64,000 nucleotides of DNA from Eubacterium sp. (GTDB lineage: Bacteria; Bacillota; Clostridia; Lachnospirales; Lachnospiraceae): NCBI GenBank assembly GCA_017619835.1, contig JAFZRN010000020.1, positions 1 to 64,000 on the forward strand, written 5' to 3'. The first letter of the stretch is position 1. The number at the start of each line of letters is the position of its first letter. Shown one piece after another: positions 15,445-27,500 of this stretch. A model generated the notes under the pieces. That model saw only the letters and a program-made list of their open reading frames with translations, did not search any database and was not told where the DNA came from. The position numbers and the translations under genes are program-made.

Positions 15445-17295
15445 CTAGATTTCTTCTCTATACATACTGTAAGTAGGTCTTTCCTTCTCCGGTTCCGGAG
15501 TTTTAAGATTCTCTGTTACAGCATCTTCTTTCTTATTGATGTACTTGTTAAGTGTATCAACTACTGTGTTCAGGTTGTAAGGCTTGGCAATGTAATCATC
15601 AAGCTGATTCTTCATGATACGTTCCTTATCACCGAACATTGCTCTTGCAGTAACGGCGATGATCGGAAGTCTCGGCTTACGATGCTCTGCCTCGATCTTA
15701 CGGATCTCCTGAGTAGCTGCGATACCGTCCATGATAGGCATCTGTACATCGAAGAGCGCTGCGTCGTAGGTCTTCTCTTTGTAGAGCTCTACGGCCTTCT
15801 CTCCGTTCTCAGCTATATCGTAGCTGAAGCCTGCCATACCAAGGAGCTTTCCGATAACCTGCTGGTTAACCGGCTCATCCTCTGCAACAAGGATACGTGC
15901 ATTCTTGCCGTTCGCATTGTTGATTGAGTAAACAGCTGCTTCTTTATCTTTTTCTTCAACCTCGGCAACTGCTTCAGCCTCGGCAGCCTTAACTACCTTT
16001 ATAGGTATCTCGGCAATGAATGTGGAACCGATTCCTTCTTTACTCTGTACGGTAATAGTACCGTTCATAAGCTCGGTGATCTGCTTTGAGATTACAAGTC
16101 CGAGTCCGGAACCACCGTATCTTCTTGTATCAGAACCGTCAACCTGTGAGAATCTTACGAAGAGCTTGCTCATGTTAGCATCCGATATACCGATACCGGT
16201 ATCGGCTACTGCCATACGAAGCTTGATCATATCCTCTTTATCATCTATAGCGGCGATCTTAACTCTTACACCACCGTCTGAAGTGAACTTGATAGCATTT
16301 GAAAGCAGACAATTGAGTACCTGCTGTATACGCTGTCCGTCTGCACGAACAAGCTTAGGAATGTTATTACCGAATGAAAGATCAAGTGCGATGTTCTTAC
16401 CATCTGCTGCGGGAACATGAGCTGCAACAGTTTCTTCAATAGAAGCTTTGATGTCGCAGATTTCTTCTTTGATCTTGTACTTACCTGCTTCGAGCTTACT
16501 GATATCAAGGATATCATTGATAAGTCTCAGAAGGTTATCAGCACAGTTCTTTGCTGTGATAAGATTATCTCTGTAATCAGCCTGAAGATCATCAGCCATA
16601 AGTGTAAGCTGAATCATACCGAGGATTCCGTTGATAGGTGTACGGATCTCGTGGCTCATGTTAGCAAGGAACTCAGCCTGTGTCTTATAAGCTGCATTTG
16701 CATCTTCGATAGCTTTTGAAAGCTTAGCCTCTGTTTCCTTCTGCTCTGTTACATCGATAACTACCATGTTGATGTGCTCAGCTTCTGACTTATACATAAC
16801 TGTATTGAATACCTTGCCAAGCTTCTCCATGGTGATCTCAACATCCATCAGGTCTCCTTCTCTGATTCCCGATGTATTGTATGCCTTAAACCATGCATTT
16901 ATATCCTGAAGAACCTCGATGTTGCTTTCGCCGAGGATTTTTCCGATAAAGGATTCCTTATCAAGACCGAAGTATCCGCCAAATGTATTATTGGCATCTT
17001 CAACCTGGTAACCGATTACGTCGCCTGCGGGATCCATTATGATCTTTGCCTGAGCAAAACCTATAGGAAGGTTTTTGAAGAGCTTCCTGTATTTATCGCT
17101 CTGGCTCTTTTCCTGAGCCTGCTCCGATCCCTGACTTATAAGTAAAAATACTACAGCAATCTGAAGTACTACCATTACGATTCCCACTACAAGAATCTTT
17201 CCGGCAAGTATCATTCCAACGATGCCAAGTACACCTATTATTGCAGCCGCGATTATGGCCAGTTTCTGCGGTCCCATCTTTCTAAGTTTATCCAT
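15445..17295 (-). CDS. hybrid sensor histidine kinase/response regulator
   Basis: A 616-residue protein. Two membrane helices near residues 12-52 have almost no external loop, followed by a PAS-like domain (about 70-195). The HisKA domain has the phospho-acceptor in FLANMSHEIRTPINGILG (about 210-280). The HATPase domain (about 320-445) shows N (LLSNAIKF), DTGIGI and GGSGLGL boxes. The C-terminal receiver (about 475-595) has acidic residues in VAEDEP and the phospho-acceptor Asp in ALFDVQMPIMDG. No HPt domain or separate output regulator is nearby, so the phosphorelay partner is unknown. AAGGGG precedes the ATG. It ends in its own terminator and precedes the Tad leader on the same strand, which makes a link to pilus control possible but unproven. 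Confidence 0.93.
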   Translation of the reverse strand: MDKLRKMGPQKLAIIAAAIIGVLGIVGMILAGKILVVGIVMVVLQIAVVFLLISQGSEQAQEKSQSDKYRKLFKNLPIGFAQAKIIMDPAGDVIGYQVEDANNTFGGYFGLDKESFIGKILGESNIEVLQDINAWFKAYNTSGIREGDLMDVEITMEKLGKVFNTVMYKSEAEHINMVVIDVTEQKETEAKLSKAIEDANAAYKTQAEFLANMSHEIRTPINGILGMIQLTLMADDLQADYRDNLITAKNCADNLLRLINDILDISKLEAGKYKIKEEICDIKASIEETVAAHVPAADGKNIALDLSFGNNIPKLVRADGQRIQQVLNCLLSNAIKFTSDGGVRVKIAAIDDKEDMIKLRMAVADTGIGISDANMSKLFVRFSQVDGSDTRRYGGSGLGLVISKQITELMNGTITVQSKEGIGSTFIAEIPIKVVKAAEAEAVAEVEEKDKEAAVYSINNANGKNARILVAEDEPVNQQVIGKLLGMAGFSYDIAENGEKAVELYKEKTYDAALFDVQMPIMDGIAATQEIRKIEAEHRKPRLPIIAVTARAMFGDKERIMKNQLDDYIAKPYNLNTVVDTLNKYINKKEDAVTENLKTPEPEKERPTYSMYREEI

Positions 17296-17442
17296 AATAA
17301 CATACCCCTTAATACTATCTTCAAAGTCATACGAGACGACTATAATTTGAATTACACAAATCTACTAAATTATATCGCTTTTCGATAGTACGGTCAACAG
17401 AATAATAAGCCAAAAAATATTCAATTTTTTATTTTAGCCTTC

Positions 17443-20400
17443 TTATTCAAAAATTATTCTGGCATGTTCTGCATCAACAGCATTGTCTATCTCCAAAGAG
17501 CGATCGACAACTGTGTTTTTAAATTTAACATCCACCGATATTTTATCTTTTAACGCAGCCCTATTATAGTTTACAAGCCACTTGATCAGCGCACCTCTGT
17601 TCTTTATTATCTTACAGTTATCAAATTCGATCAGACTGTTATCAGCCGGAAGTGCAAAGAAACCGATCAGGTTATCTCCTGTATGTGTGATATCGCACTC
17701 TGTAAATCTTATTTTGAGGTTTTTTACCTCATAGCCCCACTGACCTGTATAGATCAGATTCTCTGCAGTCGAATTGATCGTACAATTATTAAACTGTATC
17801 TCACCTTCCGAAGAATCCACAACTGTCCTGAAATTTACATCGTCAAATATACAATTATTGAAAATACCATTATGGAAGTTTTCGGTACCAACCGTTACTT
17901 TTCCTTCGAATTTACAACCTTCAAATAATCTATCTGCATTTCGGGGTGCATTTAACATAAGCGTTATACTGTCACTTCCATCAAGAGCCTTAAATGTACA
18001 ATTGTAGAAGTATAACTTATGGTTCATATAGCTTGCCGGCTGTATTATACAATTACGGAACACAGCATTCTGTCCGCTAAAACTGGTGAAGGTACATCCG
18101 TCATATGTTACTTTTTCTGAATAACCGAGGCAATGGGCATTTTTATCTTGTTCTCCATTCTTTATAGTACAATTCTTAACCTTTACATTAACAAGCTCAG
18201 CAAGCTTTTCTTCACCAAGAATATTAATATCCGGGATAGCCACACCATCTTTATCTTTTTTTATGAAATTGATAAAGCCACAATTATTATCATATATTCT
18301 TCCATAAGAATTACTCTTCTTATCACCTAAATCACATAGAACTGTATTGCTTTCATCATTCATATTTCTTACAACGAGTCCTGAAATACGTGCGTTAAAA
18401 CCTAACTGATGGTTTTTGCAATTCTCATATACATGATTAAAGCCCGCATTATCTATGACAGTTCCGGTATTTGTTTCTGTTTTAGAGATAACTTCATTAT
18501 TTCTGTAGTAAACATCCTGAGTCTCATCCCAGCCATCCTCAAAGTCAACCGGAAGACGTGTTATACTATTTCCGCAATCAGTATATGTAACATTCTCAAT
18601 TAAAAGATTATTACAGGTTGTAGGAGCCAGTGCGCAGGTTCTGGTATTCTCAAAAGAAATATTCTTAATCTGGTGATAGTCACCAAGTTTTCTTGGATAG
18701 ATGTATACTCCCTCTATTCCGTCATTATCTACGATATCTGTTTCATTCACAGTCACTCTTGCGAACTCAGCATTTGTCGGAATCAACATCTTTCTAAACT
18801 GACAACCTGTTACGGTCTTTATGAAGCTCTTGTTACTATCATAGAAGGAAACATATATAATTACCGAATTTGTTCTGATTCCTCTGTATCCTGCCGGAAA
18901 ACCGACATAGAGATAGTCCTCATCCGGATCCCATTCCTTAAGATACGTAAGATCTACCATCGAACTTGTACTGCACTTATCACTTTTCACCTCTTTACCA
19001 TTTTCGATATTGACATTGGTAAAGCCCCTGAGTTTTTGATTATCTCCCATTTTAGGCAGCGACCAGATAGTGTGTCCTGTGGTATTCTTAATTGTCAGAT
19101 TTTCAAGTGAACAATACTTTCCTGCTGTGATAAGCACCGTATTAATGCCTTCACCCAGCCCATCTCTTTCAAGTTGTTCCTGTATTCTTTCATAACGGTC
19201 CCCCTCAAGGATACCATTTTCCAGATGAGCATCGATCACATTTTCCATCCGGACGATGCATCCGGAGCTCTCATTTTTAATGGTATCAAGTTTAAAGGTA
19301 CTGCCATTCATATCTACAGTAAAGTAAGAAGGAATTGAAATACAAGTCGTTCTTGCATTTTCACCATTGATGCGATAAGTACCCTTAAGAAGAACTATCT
19401 TTCTATATCCCGCTTTCTGCTTATCTGCAAAAAGCTGGGTCAGACCGTCTCTGGTACTTATCAGATCAGCTTCATTTGTACTATTATTATTCTTGATATT
19501 ATAGTTTATAAGATCCACCTGTGACATCTTATATATCTTTGTTGACGGGATCGTATTCGATGCCACAACCATTAAGTCATTATAGAGCTTATGTGATCTC
19601 AGACCTGTACTCTTGTCATAAGCCTGAACCGCAAATGTATGAAGGCCTTCACTTAACTTGCCGATTGTTAATGTATAGTCTCCAAGCTTTATATCTGATA
19701 TCTTCTTTTCCACACCGTCTACTTCATAATAAAGATCAAGAGTTTTCTTTGTATCATTCTTCATATACTCAGACTGATAATAATCTGTAATATAAAGAGG
19801 AATCTGAACACTCTCATTTACTGTTGGCTTCGGATTGAAGTAATAGGTCGATATATACGGAACCTTAAACGGCGAATCGATCGGCTCATCAGTCGGTGTT
19901 GCTGACGGAGATGCCATCGGTGTCTTTGTCGGCGTTGCTGTCGGCGCCTTTGTAGGTGTCTTCGTCGGTGTTGCCGTTGGTGCCTTTGTTGGTGTCTTCG
20001 TCGGCGTTGCCGTCGGTGCCTTTGTCGGTGTCTTCGTCGGCGTTGCCGTCGGTGCCTTTGTCGGTGTCTTCGTCGGTGTTGCCGTTGGTGCCTTTGTCGG
20101 TGTCTTCGTCGGCGTTGCCGTTGGTGCCTTTGTAGGTGTCTTCGTCGGTGTTGCCGTCGGTGCCTTTGTCGGTGTCTTCGTCGGTGTTGCCGTTGGTGCC
20201 TTTGTTGGCGTCTTCGTCGGCGTTGCTGTCGGCGCCTTTGTAGGTGTCTTCGTAGGCGTTGCTGTCGGTGCCTTTGTAGGTGTTGCCGTTGGTGCCTTTG
20301 TAGGTGTCTTCGTAGGCGTTGCCGTCGGCACATTCGTCGGTGTCGTCGCAGCCGTCGGCGTTGCTGTTGGTCCATTAGTTGGTTCATTAGTTGGTGTCGG

Positions 20401-21249
20401 CTTCATCCATGGATAAGGTGGTTCCCACGTCCATGACGTCGGTTCCGCCGATGGAGTTTCTTCCGGATTCAACGTAGGTTCCTCTGATGGCGTTGCTTCC
20501 GGATTCAGTGTGGGTTCCTCTGATGGTGTTTCTTCCGGATTCAGTGTGGGTTCCTCTGATGGTGTTTCTTCCGGATTCAATGTAGGTTCTTCTGTCGGAG
20601 TATTCTCAGGGTCAGCTGTTGATTCTTCCGAACCATCATCACCTTTAACAGTAATAGTAACTTTAGCCTTCTTGTTACTACCGTCCTTTGATTTAACGGT
20701 TATGACAGCTTTGCCTTCTTTTAATGCAGTTACCTTACCCTTCTTGCTTACCTTTACAACCGTCTTATCACTGCTTTTGAATGATACTTTTTTATAAGTT
20801 GCCTTTTTAGGAGATACCTTTACTTTGATCTTATAGGTCCCTCCCTTTGCAAGAGTCACTTTCTTCTTGCTGACCTTAACCTTTTTTACCGGAGTTCCGA
20901 CCTTGACTTTAATGGTCTTCTTTACCTTCGGATTAGAAATACTTCTTACAGTTACTTTTGTACTACCTTTACGGATACCCTTTACCCGGCCTGAACTGCT
21001 TACAGTAGCTATACTTTCATTTCCACTGGAGTAGCTTACTTTCTTGCTGAATTTTCCTTCACCTTTGACTTTGATCTTCAGCTTATACTTCTGGTTCTTT
21101 TTAACTACAAGTATATTTGCAGGTGTACTTGTTACTTTGATTGATTTCACCTTGTTTTTTACCGATGCTGCCGATGCTGATACAGGATAAGTTCCAAGTA
21201 CCATAAATACGGTTAAAACCATAACAAGGATCTTTTTACATATTTTCAT
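17443..21249 (-). CDS. secreted Big_2/Thr-Pro linker/beta-helix protein
   Basis: A 1,268-residue secreted protein. A signal peptide (to about residue 28) is followed by two Big_2 Ig-like domains (about 33-117 and 121-201, each ending in the S-x-G-x-V-K/T-x-x-x-x-G pattern) that are very Lys-rich. A Ser/Glu/Pro then Thr-Pro-Lys linker (about 205-450) follows. Residues about 560-1268 read as a right-handed parallel beta-helix: repeated N-x-x-I/F-x-N-C strands such as [14 protein letters not shown] and [10 protein letters not shown]. Such folds are common in pectate lyases and other polysaccharide-binding or -cleaving proteins; I cannot assign a catalytic site. The AAAAGAGAGAGAATT ribosome site is shared with its two paralogues upstream, and gaps of about 35 nt suggest one operon. 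No cell-wall anchor is visible. Confidence 0.82.
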   Translation of the reverse strand: MKICKKILVMVLTVFMVLGTYPVSASAASVKNKVKSIKVTSTPANILVVKKNQKYKLKIKVKGEGKFSKKVSYSSGNESIATVSSSGRVKGIRKGSTKVTVRSISNPKVKKTIKVKVGTPVKKVKVSKKKVTLAKGGTYKIKVKVSPKKATYKKVSFKSSDKTVVKVSKKGKVTALKEGKAVITVKSKDGSNKKAKVTITVKGDDGSEESTADPENTPTEEPTLNPEETPSEEPTLNPEETPSEEPTLNPEATPSEEPTLNPEETPSAEPTSWTWEPPYPWMKPTPTNEPTNGPTATPTAATTPTNVPTATPTKTPTKAPTATPTKAPTATPTKTPTKAPTATPTKTPTKAPTATPTKTPTKAPTATPTKTPTKAPTATPTKTPTKAPTATPTKTPTKAPTATPTKTPTKAPTATPTKTPTKAPTATPTKTPTKAPTATPTKTPMASPSATPTDEPIDSPFKVPYISTYYFNPKPTVNESVQIPLYITDYYQSEYMKNDTKKTLDLYYEVDGVEKKISDIKLGDYTLTIGKLSEGLHTFAVQAYDKSTGLRSHKLYNDLMVVASNTIPSTKIYKMSQVDLINYNIKNNNSTNEADLISTRDGLTQLFADKQKAGYRKIVLLKGTYRINGENARTTCISIPSYFTVDMNGSTFKLDTIKNESSGCIVRMENVIDAHLENGILEGDRYERIQEQLERDGLGEGINTVLITAGKYCSLENLTIKNTTGHTIWSLPKMGDNQKLRGFTNVNIENGKEVKSDKCSTSSMVDLTYLKEWDPDEDYLYVGFPAGYRGIRTNSVIIYVSFYDSNKSFIKTVTGCQFRKMLIPTNAEFARVTVNETDIVDNDGIEGVYIYPRKLGDYHQIKNISFENTRTCALAPTTCNNLLIENVTYTDCGNSITRLPVDFEDGWDETQDVYYRNNEVISKTETNTGTVIDNAGFNHVYENCKNHQLGFNARISGLVVRNMNDESNTVLCDLGDKKSNSYGRIYDNNCGFINFIKKDKDGVAIPDINILGEEKLAELVNVKVKNCTIKNGEQDKNAHCLGYSEKVTYDGCTFTSFSGQNAVFRNCIIQPASYMNHKLYFYNCTFKALDGSDSITLMLNAPRNADRLFEGCKFEGKVTVGTENFHNGIFNNCIFDDVNFRTVVDSSEGEIQFNNCTINSTAENLIYTGQWGYEVKNLKIRFTECDITHTGDNLIGFFALPADNSLIEFDNCKIIKNRGALIKWLVNYNRAALKDKISVDVKFKNTVVDRSLEIDNAVDAEHARIIFE
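19912..20341 (-). repeat. 36-bp tandem repeat coding Thr-Pro-Lys linker
   Basis: Within the beta-helix gene the 12-residue unit [12 protein letters not shown] occurs ten times, plus one shortened 8-residue copy. DNA copies differ mostly at third positions (GTC/GTT/GTA variants). The same unit appears in the paralogue at about 28126-28384 with fewer copies. Such arrays can change copy number by recombination. Confidence 0.9.
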
Positions 21250-21284
21250 AATTCTCTCTCTTTTATATGTTTTTATAACCTCAG

Positions 21285-24200
21285 TTATTTTCTAACAAGC
21301 TTTAGTCTTTTATTCGACAGATTATTCTTATTATCGAATCTTACTGTCGGATCTTTACCCGCAACAAGCGGATTATCAATATCATACATAGCAAGACATA
21401 TGGTGGCATCCGACGGAAGGGTACCATTATAATCAAACACAAAGGTTTTCTGTGTGTCATCTTTAAATGTGCCCTTTTTGATCAAAACAGGATCACCAAA
21501 GTTCTTGATCTTATTTCCGTTTGCATCAGTAATCTCAGCACACAGCTGAATATTAAAGTATGCCGGAGCAAGACCGGTATTCTTGACTGTGATTGCAAGC
21601 TTATTGTTAAGACGCTCAGCGGATATCACCGTAAAATTGTACCCGAGTCTGTTACACATCTCATCTATAACATTCTTTTGTTCTTTGTAAAATGTGTAGC
21701 TGCAGTAACTATCCTGATCAAGAGCATAAATAGATAAATGCGATATCTCTATAACTTCCCTGAATCGATCCGGTGTCCAGTTTACAAGTGAGAAATCATC
21801 TTCACGAATAGTGTTTTTCATTCTCTCATATGGCCAGAAGTTTTCACCCAGTACCGGCATATTTGTCTCATACGTAGGTATAAGACTCCACTCGGCATTT
21901 GGTTCACTGATAAGACCATCATCTCTCTTTGTGATTCCCAATGAAAGTGCATATCTGTATATCTCACCACGTGCATTTGACGGAAGTGCGAGCACAGATT
22001 TTTTAAATACCTTAACAAAATAATCGAGCATGTCTTTCTGGATTTCCAGAGAAGGCATATATGAATCGCCATTCTCCACAAATGAATTATGCCATTCTCC
22101 GTAATCACCGAAAGGTCTTACATCAATGAATTCCACTCTGGGGTCACCGTCATACTTTGCAGCTAATGCTTTCGTAAAATCTTTATATGCCTGGATATAA
22201 ATCGGATCATCCCATTTCGGGAATTCTACTTCCTTTGAAGGATTATCTCTCAGCTTAGCTTTATTCTTTTTTGCGTTCAGATCATATACCCACTGAGGAA
22301 CATAATCTTCATCATTATAAGATGAATACGGCATGATCCTTATTCCATATGTGAGTCCATGTGCTTCGCAGGCTTCAAGCATTTCATCTATTTCGCTCCA
22401 GTCATACTCACCTTTCCTGGGATTCAGCTTACACCATTTCGGAGAACCGCTTACGATTGTTACGACATCCCAGGCATGATTATCAGCCGAACCGCCAATT
22501 CCATATGCAAATCCACCGGTAGAATTGATCATTTGCGGAGTATGTGCCGACATGACAAATCCCTTATGAGGATTTGAAATGGCTTCTCCCGAACCTAAAG
22601 TTTCATAAACAGCCGTAGGGGTGGTTCCGAAATCATATATTTCATCTCCCGGATCTGTCGGTGTATATACAGGGAAAAGCAGGTCTTTGATCAGCTTCGC
22701 CATTCTGTCTGCTCCGGCATCATTCAGATATGCCTCATTACGCATATAATAATCTTTCTGCTCGAAATAATAGTTCCGTAATGAAAGTTCCATCCAGCTG
22801 CTATATACATCCAGCAGTCCGACATTTTCCGACTCAGCAATACTCTCCAGAACCGAATTAAAGTAAGCTGTCTTAGGTAACGGATATCTATGGATACTGC
22901 TTTTAGTACCCTGCATATTTACAAGATATACTGTCATGCCCTTAGCTTTCGCACGACTGATAATATTTTTCACATTACTTATTAATCCGGATGGATCGAT
23001 ATTATTGGGATGCAGCTGAAATTCTTTAGTATAATCAACATATCCCACATCCAGAAGAAGTATATCGTCGTTTTTGCCATAGTACTCAATTGTACCAAAG
23101 GCAAAATCCTTTACCTGTTCCGATGAAAAAGAACTGACTGACATATTCCTTATCTCATATTTATCCATATCCAGATATTTATACAGATACTCTCCCCAGC
23201 CACGCGCTTCAGAATTTTTATCGTCATATATTCTTGCGGAATTCTCGGCGCCACATATCCAGAATGTAGGTTTCATTGTGGTTTCTTTGGACACCTGCTC
23301 GATTTCAATCGTACATATCGACTTTGCTTCTCCTTTTCCGGTAGTCGCATAAATATCTAACTGGCCGTCAGTTACAGGGATCGTAAATGACCCGGTCTTA
23401 TTAGTACCCTTCATATAAAGAAGCTGATCATGGTCTTCTGCCACTATCGTAGTAGACTCACAATCTCCGGTTGTGACGGTTATTTTGTAAATGCCTTCCT
23501 TAAGATCAACGCTGAAGGCTCCGTATGCCCCTTGAAAATGAACTGCATCACTAAGCGCACCTGTTCCGGAAGACGGAACATCTTTTACAAGATGCAGCTG
23601 ACCAAATCCATATCCCTTACTTTCATCATATGCCTCAGTGGCAGATACTCCGATATATCCCTCTTCGGTACCATTTCCACCCAGATCAAATCTCATATAT
23701 GCGAATTCGGGGTTCCGTGTCGGTGTTGGTTTAGGTGTCACTGTCGGTATTTCCGAAGGTGTCACAACTACTTCAGGGGTCGGTGTCACATTCATCTCAG
23801 GGATCGGTGTCACATTGGGATCTGATGTCGGCTCTACAGTGGGAGTTGCATCAGGATTCGCTGTCGGTTCTTCTGTTGGCGTCTCAGTTGTGACTTCTGA
23901 ACTTCCGTCACTCTTTACAGTAATCGTAACTTTGGCTTTCTTATTGCTTCCGTCCTTTGATCTAACTGTAATGACAGCTGTTCCTTCTTTTAATGCTGTT
24001 ACCTTCCCCTTTTTACTTACCTTTACAACTGTCTTATCACTGCTTGTAAATGATACCTTTTTATAGGTCGGCTTCTTTGGAGACAGCTTTACTTTTATTT
24101 TGTATGTATCTCCCTCATTAAGGGTAACCTTCTTTTTAGTGACCTTAACCTTTTTAACCGGAGTTCCGACCTTGACTTTAATTGTCTTCTTTACCTTCGG

Positions 24201-24518
24201 ATTTGAAACACTTCTTACAGTTACTTTTGTACTTCCCTTTCGGATACCCTTTACCCGGCCGGAACTGCTTACAGTTGCAATGCTTTCGTTAGCACTGGTG
24301 TAGCTTACTTTTTTGCTGAATTTTCCTTCACCTTTTACTTTAACCTTCAGCTTATACTTCTGACCTTTTTTGATAACGAGGATATTAGCAGGCGTGCTTG
24401 TAACCTTGATCGACTTTACCGTACCATTAAGGGGTGCAGCTGATGATGTATTGGGATATGAACCAAGCACCATCAGTACTGCCATTATGATGACAAGGAT
24501 TTTCCTACTTAACTTCAT
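21285..24518 (-). CDS. Big_2 protein with degenerate SGNH domain and DUF4874/DUF4832-like barrel
   Basis: About 1,077 residues: signal peptide, two Big_2 domains, a Thr/Pro linker, a galactose-binding-like sandwich ([19 protein letters not shown]), an SGNH-type domain related to rhamnogalacturonan acetylesterases (CE12), and a C-terminal region starting NPHKGFVM that resembles DUF4874/DUF4832 glycosidase-like barrels (FGDYGEWHN could hold an acid residue). In the SGNH domain the nucleophile block reads [10 protein letters not shown] where the paralogue has [10 protein letters not shown], the block III G-x-N is GYVD, and the C-terminal His is replaced ([11 protein letters not shown]). The esterase domain is therefore probably inactive and may bind glycan. 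I start at 24518 (MKLSRK) because AAAGAGAGAG precedes it, as in the other two paralogues. Confidence 0.8.
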   Translation of the reverse strand: MKLSRKILVIIMAVLMVLGSYPNTSSAAPLNGTVKSIKVTSTPANILVIKKGQKYKLKVKVKGEGKFSKKVSYTSANESIATVSSSGRVKGIRKGSTKVTVRSVSNPKVKKTIKVKVGTPVKKVKVTKKKVTLNEGDTYKIKVKLSPKKPTYKKVSFTSSDKTVVKVSKKGKVTALKEGTAVITVRSKDGSNKKAKVTITVKSDGSSEVTTETPTEEPTANPDATPTVEPTSDPNVTPIPEMNVTPTPEVVVTPSEIPTVTPKPTPTRNPEFAYMRFDLGGNGTEEGYIGVSATEAYDESKGYGFGQLHLVKDVPSSGTGALSDAVHFQGAYGAFSVDLKEGIYKITVTTGDCESTTIVAEDHDQLLYMKGTNKTGSFTIPVTDGQLDIYATTGKGEAKSICTIEIEQVSKETTMKPTFWICGAENSARIYDDKNSEARGWGEYLYKYLDMDKYEIRNMSVSSFSSEQVKDFAFGTIEYYGKNDDILLLDVGYVDYTKEFQLHPNNIDPSGLISNVKNIISRAKAKGMTVYLVNMQGTKSSIHRYPLPKTAYFNSVLESIAESENVGLLDVYSSWMELSLRNYYFEQKDYYMRNEAYLNDAGADRMAKLIKDLLFPVYTPTDPGDEIYDFGTTPTAVYETLGSGEAISNPHKGFVMSAHTPQMINSTGGFAYGIGGSADNHAWDVVTIVSGSPKWCKLNPRKGEYDWSEIDEMLEACEAHGLTYGIRIMPYSSYNDEDYVPQWVYDLNAKKNKAKLRDNPSKEVEFPKWDDPIYIQAYKDFTKALAAKYDGDPRVEFIDVRPFGDYGEWHNSFVENGDSYMPSLEIQKDMLDYFVKVFKKSVLALPSNARGEIYRYALSLGITKRDDGLISEPNAEWSLIPTYETNMPVLGENFWPYERMKNTIREDDFSLVNWTPDRFREVIEISHLSIYALDQDSYCSYTFYKEQKNVIDEMCNRLGYNFTVISAERLNNKLAITVKNTGLAPAYFNIQLCAEITDANGNKIKNFGDPVLIKKGTFKDDTQKTFVFDYNGTLPSDATICLAMYDIDNPLVAGKDPTVRFDNKNNLSNKRLKLVRK

Positions 24519-24554
24519 ATATACTCTCTCTTTCATATAGTTCAGTAGCTTATC

Positions 24555-27500
24555 TTACTTTTTTACCAGCTTTAAACGTTTGTTAGCCAAGTTGTTCTTG
24601 TTATCAAATCTTACAGTCGGATCATCCTTACTACTAATAAGTTCACTCGTACTCTTATATTTTGAACTCTCATACATCGCAAGACAGATAGTGGAACTTT
24701 CATCAAAGGTTCCGTTATATTCGAACATATATGCTCTTTCATCTCCATCATGAAATGTACCTTTTTCTATATGCACAGGTTCGCCGAAAATCTTTTTCTT
24801 GTTTCCGTTTGAATCAATTATCTCCGCGCAGAGATCGATATCGAAAAATGCGGGAGCAAGCCCTATATTCTTTATTTTAACCTTAAGCTTGTTACCTTTT
24901 CTTTTAGCCGAGGTCACAGTAAAGTTATAACCAATCTTATTACACATTTCATCGATCAGATCCTTATGTTCACTGTAGATCTTTGCACCGCAGCCACTAT
25001 CCTGATCTATAGCCATAAATGTCAGATGTGAAATCTCTATACATTCGCGGTAATGCTGCTCTGACCAGGAAATATAGGAAGAATCATCAGGATGCAGCAT
25101 ATATTCATATGTATTATGATTATCCGCCATCGTAGGAACGTTGGCCCTGTATGACGGAACCAGAGTCCATTCGGTATTGGGTTCCAGGATAAAACCATCA
25201 TTACGTTTTGCAAAGCCAAGAGAATTTGCATAATCATATACTTCTCTTGCGTCAACAAAAACACTGCAGGTGGTATTTTTAAATGTTGCAGCATAGTAAT
25301 CAAGCATATCCTTCTGTATTTCAACCGAAGGCATGAAATTGGCCGTAAATTCGCCCGTATGCCATTCACCCATGTTACCAAATGCACGGTTTTCAATATA
25401 TTCCACGCGCGGATCATTATCATATTTTTTTGCTAGTGCCGCGAGCAGATCTTTGTATGCCTGAATATATACCGGATCAGACCAGTCAGGCACATCTATT
25501 TCAACAGAGGAATCTCTCCATTTATATTTTGTACGATTCTTCTTAGCTCCTTTTTTATATACCCACTGCGGAACAAAATCGTGGGTTGCACCGTAATTTG
25601 AATCAGAACCTGTACCTGTAGAATATGGAATGATTCGAATAGCATATGTCATTCCTGCCTGCTCACAGGCTTCAAGCATAGTATCGATCTCACTGAAATC
25701 ATATTTTCCTTCTGCCGGATTAATATTCTTCCAGTACAGTACACTGCAGCAGGTAGATATGACATCCCATGCCCTATTTCCATCTGAACCATCGATTCCC
25801 AGATGATGTTTGCCGGAATACAGCATATCCTTGCTATGCACTTCCATAACATATCCCTTATGAGGATTAGTTATTATCCCACCTGAAATAGCCGCCTCAT
25901 AAGTATTCGTAGCCGAAGAATCAAAATCCGGATATGGATCGATATAGGAAGGGCCTCCCTGTTCTCCTGATGGGAAAAGAATTTCATTAGCTAACTCTGC
26001 CATTTTATCAGCACCATATTTGTTGAGGTAAAAGTCCTCATTATAATATGTATCGGCCAATACTCTGCCTTTCTGAAGACAGAATTCTCGCCAGGCATTA
26101 AACAGATCCAATATATTCACTTTTTCTGAAGCAGCGATAGAGTCTAACTCATCACTAAACCACATTTTTTCCACAAGAGGATATTTGAAGTTAGTCTTTA
26201 GATTGCAATGCTGTTTCACCAGATAAACCTTCATCCCGTTCTGTTTTCCGCGTCGAACAAGATTGGTCATATTTTTAACATATGCTGTCGAACTAGGTGA
26301 ATTGCTATTTGCAGCATACGCATCTGTATAGTCATTAATTCCATGAGCCAGAACTAAAATGTCGCCACTTTTACCATATTTATCAACTGTTTTAAAGTAG
26401 GTATCGACTGTATCCTGCAGACTTTCACTGCTTTTTATGGATAGATTTCTCACATCATATGTATCCATATCCACATAATTATTCAGATATTCTCCCCAGC
26501 CCCTTTTTGACTTTTCAGATGTATTATAGTAGCTTGCAGCGGTTGAATCACCACATATCCAGATGGTTGGTTTAGTGGTAGTATCATTGGATGTCTGCTC
26601 TATTTCGACAGTACAGAGAGAATGACGACCTCCACCACCAATAGCACTTATATTCAGACACCCATCCGTTATAGGAATGGTAAAAGAATCCTTCGCATTA
26701 TTACCTGTCAGATTAAGCAGCTGGATATTACCTTCGGCTAATATGTTTGAACATTCATCTCTTCCTGTAATAACAGTTATTTTATATACACCCTTAGGCA
26801 GGTCCACTATAAAGTATCCTTCAGATTCTTTATTAAAATGTACTGCATCACTGAGCGCGCCTTCTCCGGGTGCATCAAGATCCTGCACATAAGATTTCTG
26901 ATTAAACCCATAGCCTTTAGTTTTGTCATATGTCTCCGAAGCTGATACACCTATATAACCATTTGCCGTTCCATTTCCACCCAGATCAAATTTCTTATGA
27001 ATAAAATTCGGATTCGACGTAGGTGTGGCGGATGGTGTTGGCGCTGGTGTCTTCGTTGGAGTCGGGGTCGGTACAATTGTAAACATCTGCTGAGCAGCAA
27101 TCTCAGCGAGCTTATCGGCACCCTTCGCATTAGGATGTACACCCTCGTTATAGTATGTGGCCGCTACTTCTTCACCTTTATTACGGCAGTAATCGCGCCA
27201 CGGGATAAACATATTGATAACACCCACTTTCTCAGAAGCAGCAATGTCATCAATTGCATCACTAAACCACATTTTTTCTACAGGAGGATTTACAAAACAG
27301 GTATCCAGATCACTATGCTGTTTTACAAGATATACGGTCATACCCTTTGCCTTTGCACGCTGAACCATATCTGTAATGTTCTCTATATAATTTGTCGGAT
27401 CGGCTGTATGAGTATTTTTATCATATGCATCTGAATAATCATTGATACCTATCGGCAGAACTAATATATCACTGTCTTTTGCATACTTCTCGATAGTACG

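Noticed and set aside
19912-20341. Regular repeats considered as a CRISPR array
   Set aside because: Units are contiguous, in frame and without unique spacers; they encode a protein linker.
19818-20387. Open frame of 189 codons rich in Arg, Gln and His on the minus strand
   Set aside because: It is the out-of-frame reading of the Thr-Pro-Lys repeat array in the beta-helix gene; the periodic composition comes from the 36-bp repeat and no ribosome site fits.
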